Assembly (NCBI GenBank): GCA_030686995.1
Contig: CM060708.1
Coordinates: 260,962,044-261,026,043 of the forward strand
DNA from: Artemisia argyi
Taxonomy: Eukaryota; Streptophyta; Magnoliopsida; Asterales; Asteraceae
Direction: 5' to 3'
Length of the DNA: 64,000 nucleotides
Shown here: positions 58,916 through 64,000 of the stretch, in pieces
How positions within the stretch are numbered: the first letter of the stretch is position 1
Layout of the letters: each line of letters starts with the position of its first letter
Translations under genes and position numbers: made by a program
Notes under the pieces: model-generated
Databases searched by the model: none
Seen by the model: only the letters and a program-made list of their open reading frames with translations
Told to the model about the DNA's origin: nothing

Positions 58916-59884
58916 TTCAGCAAGATTAAATTCAGTATCACATATTAACCCAACAACTAATTCCACATTAGTTGGGATTATATCACTTATTAATCTAAGG
59001 TTCACTTGAGCAGATTGCTTATCATTATATTAGCTTCAAAAAATACTTAACTATCCATTGGCGAACGTGACACCAAATGTGAAGGCACATACACCAACCT
59101 GTTAAGTGAGACAAAAAACCAAACGTAAAAACTTTTTAATAAAGGTGAAATCAATATATCATTACTACATATAAACCATGTCCTCGGAATATTTATATTA
59201 TAAAAAATTCATGCATTTATGTTATCTACTGTGATGACTGAGTTTTTGCCCTCTCTATCACAGGAAGATAGTTCTTGAAATGATAAAAGCTTGGGTCCAC
59301 TTTTTCTATCAACAGCAACCACCTGCAACCAAAGATTTTTCCCAATATAAATACATGTTATGAACAAAAAAATGAATTTGGGTTCGATAAGAAAATATAC
59401 CTCAGCATTAATTATGAAAGTCATAGTATCAGATTTCCAGACATCATTTATTATACTTATTACATCAGGAAACCTAGATGTTGTGTCGTCTCATTGCATG
59501 TAAAGTGCTTTTCCATGAAAAAACTTTAACACTTGAGGGACTCCATTAGTAATTCTATAACCAAAACATTTTAATCATTATATGAATAACATCATTTTTT
59601 CCTGAAAAGAAGAGGAATAGCAGTAGATGAGATATACTTTGCCAGCATTGGCTTTATTGGTATGCCAGGAACCATTAAAAATGTTGTGGAAGAAAACTCC
59701 ACCCCTAACAAAGATGACACCAAGAAATCCAAACACAGAAATCAAATAAGTTGCTTGATCAGACACAGATGAGGAAATATATCATATCTAACTTATCAAC
59801 CTTTTATGGCATTACAAATAAAGGGTTGTATGATGAGATGCATTATTTATGGCATATCTTAGGGGAGGCTTGATCACAGAATTT

Positions 59885-60085
59885 CTCACCCTTTTGCCTT
59901 GTATCGCCTGATACGATGGGTTAGCCTGAAACAATGGCATTTGACCTGCTGGAGCACACAAACCATACTGGCCACCTGCTTCAAATGGGTTTGGTGCTGC
60001 AGATCCATGCACGGGTTGTTGAAAAGCTCTATATGCTCCTTCGTTGTACAGACTATTAAGTGTGAGCGAGTCCAAACTACCAGCC
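59885..60085 (-). pseudogene. ANTH-type clathrin assembly protein, C-terminal fragment
   Basis: The frame reads AGSLDSLTLNSLYNEGAYRA, then QQPVHGSAAPNPFEAGGQYG. LAGxFDSLTLxSLYDEGAYR and APNPFE are typical of the disordered tail of plant ANTH-domain (AP180/CALM-like) proteins, which recruit clathrin to membranes. The lipid-binding ANTH domain is absent and the frame soon degenerates. Confidence 0.65.
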
Positions 60086-60763
60086 TACCTCTCATAGCAG
60101 TGACATATTTCTATGAAAGTGTCGAGTCTTATACAGATGAAGAAACTGGTGCACCAACTTTGAGAATCATCTCTCGTTGCAATGGACAGCCGACACGATC
60201 GGTGACATGGTGTCAGAATCTATTGTGGATTTGGTGTTGAATGCCAGTCGGGAAATGCCTAAAATGGTTGTGGAAACTGAGACAGATAAATATGATGTAA
60301 AAGAGCAGAAGAAAACTGAGAAGATAGTGCACGCTTTGGTTTTGAATCTGTTTGGTAATGTGTATTAGAAGACTTCCTAATTGGCCGACTTGTCCCCTTT
60401 TAATATTATGAATCAAACAAATCCAAGTAAACCCTAATTTAGAAATCAAAATTTAAATCTTGAAGAAACCATACCACAGATGCAGGCAATAACTACGTAA
60501 GCTAGTCATCAACTGTTTAAAGCGTTAAACCATGAAGAAAACCTGCAAAAACAACAAACACGAATTTTTATTGAACCTTTTTGGTCTCTAGATGGACTCA
60601 TGGTGCTTTGTAACCAATACAAACAAAGAAAAATTTCATTATAATTCAAACCACATCAACTAACAGTCACTACTAACCTGTAAAGACAACTTCTAACCTG
60701 CAAAAAGCAGCAAACAAACCAACATATGATACAGGGTTACAAAGTTTCAACATTAGGGTTTTG

Positions 60764-61190
60764 AGGGAAAAGAATCATACCTTTTTTCTATACTTGATCT
60801 ATAAAAAAACCATAAAACGTGATTCAAATAACCTGGTAAACAATCAAATCGTTATCATTATGAATAAGTCTTTCATCATTAGGGTTTAGAGGGAAAAGAG
60901 TAATACCTTTTTTCTATACTTGATTTGTAAAAAAAAACAAAAAACGTAATACAAATAACCTGGTGACTAATCAAATCATGGTCCTGCAAAAAATAATCAA
61001 ATGAAGGAGACTAATGTCGTGGATTTTAGGAGGATTTCATAGGGAAAAGGGTAATACCTTTTTTCTATACTTGATCTGTAAAAAAAACATAAAACGCAAT
61101 ACAAATAACCTGATGAATAATCAAATCATGGTCCTGCAACAAAATAATCAAATGAAGGAGACTAATGTCTTGGTTTTTAGGAGGATTTCT
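60764..61190. repeat. Tandem repeat, three and a half copies of about 125-150 bp
   Basis: Each unit contains 'gggaaaag.gtaatacc', 'ttttttctatacttgat', 'aaaacg.aatacaaataacc' and 'aatcaaatcatggtcctgca'. Units start near 60764, 60890 and 61038; a last part repeats 'caaatgaaggagactaatgt'. It lies close to the 5' end of Helitron 2. Confidence 0.8.
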
Positions 61191-61387
61191 GTGATTTAGT
61201 GAAACCCTAAAATCGTGATGTAGTTTTCTTTTTGAGAGAGTTCTCATGATTAGGGTTTTTCTGTGAAAAAAAATTATACGTACGTTTCTTTTTAATAATA
61301 TATTTTAAATGGGATTATTATTGTAGAAGATTCTTTAATTACATACCTATATAGATTATAAGTTGCAAAATAAATTTCAAGTAATGT

Positions 61388-61445
61388 GTTGGTGTAGTGG
61401 TTAAGATGTATGGCAAACACAGGCACAACCCATGTTCGAATCTTG
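61388..61445 (+). repeat. tRNA-like SINE head
   Basis: The A-box-like TGGTGTAGTGGTTAAGATG is followed 25 bases later by the B box GTTCGAATC. A weaker related head (GTTCGATCC near 26063) occupies the same place relative to the end of Helitron 1, so it probably belongs to the shared 5' subterminal region. Confidence 0.5.
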
Positions 61446-61709
61446 TAGCATGGTTTTTTGTAAAAAATAAATCCGAAATTTATGAAAAAAAAATGTCTCA
61501 TAAATTAAATAAATTGTATCTGAAATTTAAATAAATGTAAAAAATGTTTTAAATCAAATAAATGCCATGCTATCCGATATTTTAAAATAAATTATAAAAA
61601 TTGATTATATTGTGATGACATGGACACAATGTGATGACATGGCAGATAATGAATTACTGGGCAATGAGGTGGCGTTTACGTGGCATTATCTACGTGTAAC
61701 GCCTCCTGT

Positions 61710-61715
<6 letters not shown>

Positions 61716-61803
<88 letters not shown>
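61716..61803. repeat. (TA)n microsatellite at the 5' end of Helitron 2
   Basis: About 88 bp of pure TA that has replaced the expected TCTC start of the element. Confidence 0.95.
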
Positions 61804-61805
<2 letters not shown>

Positions 61806-62217
61806 TTCAAAGGTCATGCATAATTTGTTTATTTAAATTGTTATGATTAAGTATAACCAAAATAGGTTTCAAATTTGACTTTTAATGGTCAATCAGAAGA
61901 CTGTATTTTGGGCTCTCTTATTGGTCCAATTTAGTTTTCGAATATATCTTTTTCAACTAAACTTGAAATACGTATTTGCTTTTTTAGAGTTAAAGTTTTT
62001 TGACTATATGGTTGAGCACTTGGGTTTAGTTGGCAAATAGTGAAAGTATATTAATTATAGATTCAACATCAACACCCCTTACATAATTCAAGTCTTACAA
62101 AAATAGTAACTTCAAGGCAGAGACATCAAGGTGGAGACGACGGTGGTAATAGATCGAGTTTTAACACCAATTGAAGGTAAATTTATAGATTCTTTTTATA
62201 TTTAAAGCTTAAGAGGT

Positions 62218-62812
62218 AAATCAGATCAAAAATCGATTAATACGAGTAGCATATGCCAATTATGACAAATATGCATAGATACATCATGATTAACTTTAGT
62301 CACAAGTTTGTGGTTGATCTCATGAGATTGAATCTCCTAAATTTTGTTTTGAAAATAATGATAATAAATAATTAAAAAGTGTGCGGTCTTTTTATTGTAT
62401 ACCTAAAAAAGATTTAGGGGTGTTTGGGTTCACTTTTATAAATTAATAAATCCGCAATACAAATGGCAGATGCAAAATTAGAAGTCATCCGATGCATTTT
62501 ATAAGATTTAAATCAGATCGAAAATCGATTAATACAAGTTGCATATGCCAATTATGACAAATCTGCATAGATACACCATGATTAATTTTAGTCACAATTT
62601 TGTGGTTGTTCCCATGAGATTGAATCTCCTAAATTTTGTTTTGAAAATAATGATAATAAATAATAAAAAGCATTTTTTTTCTTTTATTTTATTTATTTAT
62701 TTTTTAACTGAAAAGGACTTAGGGGTGTTTGGATTTACTTTTATAAATTAATAAATCCGTAATACAAGTGGCAGATGCAAATTTAGAAATCATCAAATGC
62801 ATTTTATAAGAG
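62218..62812. repeat. Tandem duplication of a unit of about 292 bp
   Basis: Copy 1 starts 'aaatcagatcaaaaatcgat' at 62218, copy 2 'aaatcagatcgaaaatcgat' at 62510. Both run through 'gcatatgccaattatgacaa', 'gattgaatctcctaaatttt' and 'taataaatccg.aatacaa' to 'gcattttataaga'. Similarity is high, with a small insertion in copy 2. No coding sequence. Confidence 0.88.
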
Positions 62813-63201
62813 TAAAAAGAATTTGTAACACAATTTTTTTGAGACCATATTCATTTTTTTTAAATCAATGATTTTAACAAACTTTTACCCTATGCGAGAT
62901 AATCCATAGGGTTTCCGTGCACACCAGAAACCCCTGGTTCTGGCCCTATATACAAGTATAGATGTTTGGTTAAGTTTATATATGGAGCACGTGTTTTTCT
63001 TTTATATTACATATTTACATTTTGATTTACAATTATAAGAATTCAACCCCTAGTACATGCGTACAATCATTTTTTATCACCAACAATTTCACAAACAAAA
63101 TTTATGCTAATTGACCAAATTGTTTTAGTTTTAACCTTTTTATTCATTGATTAGATATTCAATTTTATCACGTGACGAAATCGATCTCTCTAATCAGTCC
63201 A

Positions 63202-63632
63202 CAGGGCCGGATTTGGGCATTCGCAGAGTGAGCAACTGCACAGGACCCAATACTCTAAAGAGCCCTCATTTATGTTCAAGAGTACATAAACAAAACGTAG
63301 CCCATTAAAAGCCCAATATCAGTTTTCATCTTTATGCCACGAACATGTCCCTTCTCTTCCATGACTTTACATCTACCAAATCATTTTCCACTTTAATTTT
63401 AAATCATTTCATTAATTAATATACTTAATTATCTTAATAACATCACGATTTTTGTTCTCCATCCTTCAATTATACAAATTTTAGAAAAAATGGCAATTTT
63501 AATTAGATACAACATACATATAGTTTTTAGATTATGGAAAATTGGTGAGCTTTTTAACATATATTTTTATTGTTTAAGGGGCCTAATTTGTAGTATCTGA
63601 ACAGGGCCACTAAAAGCCACGGGCCGGCCTTG
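63202..63632. mobile_element. Probable non-autonomous hAT element
   Basis: Ends CAGGGCCGG and (reverse-complemented) CAAGGCCGG differ at one position. The flanking octamers TCAGTCCA and TCAGTTTG share their first five bases. The 431-bp body has no transposase. An older copy is likely. Confidence 0.5.
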
Positions 63633-63689
63633 TCAGTTTGATTCACAACCCTATTTTTCTAATCGTATTATATAATTATATATTGAGTA

Positions 63690-63880
63690 TGGGCCAAATA
63701 AGAAATAAAAGTAAGATGAGAAGGATGAGAAATAATCACAGCCGCACATTTCAGATGCACATATAAAAAGAGATGCATCTCCCATGAAATTCTCTTTCTT
63801 CATTTGAAATGTGTGTCTTAAAACATTTCTCATTCTTCTTATTTTTATTTTTCTTCTTAGTGGATCCATTCCCATTATAT
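63690..63880. repeat. Foldback MITE, copy of the repeat near 6.9 kb
   Basis: The arm 'aataagaaataaaagtaaga' and 'ccgcacatttcagatgcaca' is answered by 'catttgaaatgtgtgtctta' and 'ttctcattcttcttattttt'. The first arm matches 6893-6965. Confidence 0.6.
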
Positions 63881-64000
63881 ATTATATAACTATACTATCC
63901 GTTGGGCATGCTCCCTCTCACCAATTTACTATTCACACTTCATTAAAATAATAATTTCTGCTGTAGTAACTAACGATCGTTAGTTACTTAACGACTGTTA

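Larger units (their letters stand above)
48117..61727 (-). mobile_element. Large non-autonomous Helitron 2 carrying gene fragments
   Basis: On the minus strand the 3' end is the same 8-bp stem GCCCGCCC/GGGCGGGC (48129-48147), then TTTGAAGT and CTAG|T at 48117. The other end carries the block TTATATATAACAGGAGGCG, CACGTAGATAATGCCACG and so on (about 61612-61720), near-identical to the 5' end of Helitron 1. Here the TCTC start has been lost into the (TA)n tract. Length is about 13.6 kb. Minus-strand fragments of at least five host genes lie inside. No Rep/helicase frame was seen. An internal degenerate hairpin near 49440 and a repeated subterminal phrase (48600-48650, 49378-49430) point to nesting, so it may be composite. 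Confidence 0.68.

Noticed and set aside
60110..60370. Plus-strand frames around 60.1-60.4 kb (ESYTDEETGAPTLRIISR and MVSESIVDLVLNASREMPK)
   Set aside because: Coding-like in places, but frames overlap, no family is recognised, and they oppose the captured fragments; not strong enough to call.
18475..61727. Autonomous Helitron (Rep/helicase) genes
   Set aside because: No frame with Rep HUH or Pif1-like helicase motifs was seen on either strand.
1..64000. CRISPR arrays, bacterial operons, tRNA or rRNA genes
   Set aside because: No spaced direct repeats of CRISPR type, no cloverleaf with both boxes in proper spacing apart from SINE heads, and the genes are spliced and plant-like.

Overview
The window is nuclear DNA from a flowering plant. 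Spliced genes with GT..AG introns, plant-only families (OEP24, OVATE, YUCCA-like, SBP-box) and dense Helitrons, hAT elements, MITEs, SINEs and LTR elements show this. A decayed ORF near 31.5-32.2 kb resembles a transposon-linked protein I associate with Asteraceae. Together with protein similarity by eye, this suggests a composite (Asteraceae); that is inference and was not searched.

Layout. 1-3 kb: a GATC-rich terminal-repeat element and a decayed YUCCA-type monooxygenase. 4.2-6.1 kb (-): intact three-exon OEP24 with a 298-bp Helitron in intron 1. 7.6-12.2 kb (+): a DEAH5/PRP22-type RNA helicase that is nearly complete but has two frame breaks and an in-frame stop. 13.1-15.3 kb (-): intact four-exon prefoldin subunit 5 with a hAT element in intron 3. 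16-18.3 kb: Tourist MITE, LINE remnant and a hAT MITE with a perfect 8-bp target duplication.

18.5-26.3 kb and 48.1-61.7 kb are the most striking parts. They are two large non-autonomous Helitrons on the minus strand with matching ends. Each 3' end is a GCCCGCCC/GGGCGGGC hairpin followed by CTAG, and each has the same 5' subterminal block. Both are bordered by long (TA)n tracts. They carry broken pieces of host genes, almost all on the minus strand and several with introns kept: clathrin heavy chain and HSP90 in the first; purple acid phosphatase, kinesin, SBP-box (SPL), Pelota, an ANTH clathrin-assembly protein and an unidentified gene in the second.

Between them lie an OVATE-family gene (28.7-29.7 kb), microsatellites and extreme homopolymers, an NC2-alpha-like fragment, and a 6.9-kb LTR element (33.9-40.8 kb). 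The LTR element lacks gag-pol but encodes an unusual 307-residue protein with a duplicated LExHxxxCxCC motif. A 3.5-kb solo LTR with an ATAAC target duplication (42.8-46.3 kb) follows.

Only three genes look intact: OEP24 (plastid outer-envelope pore), PFD5 (tubulin/actin chaperone subunit) and the OVATE-family gene. They have unrelated roles and no sign of joint regulation. The rest is a record of nested insertion and gene-fragment capture. No tRNA, rRNA or CRISPR was seen. All family names come from reading translations by eye.
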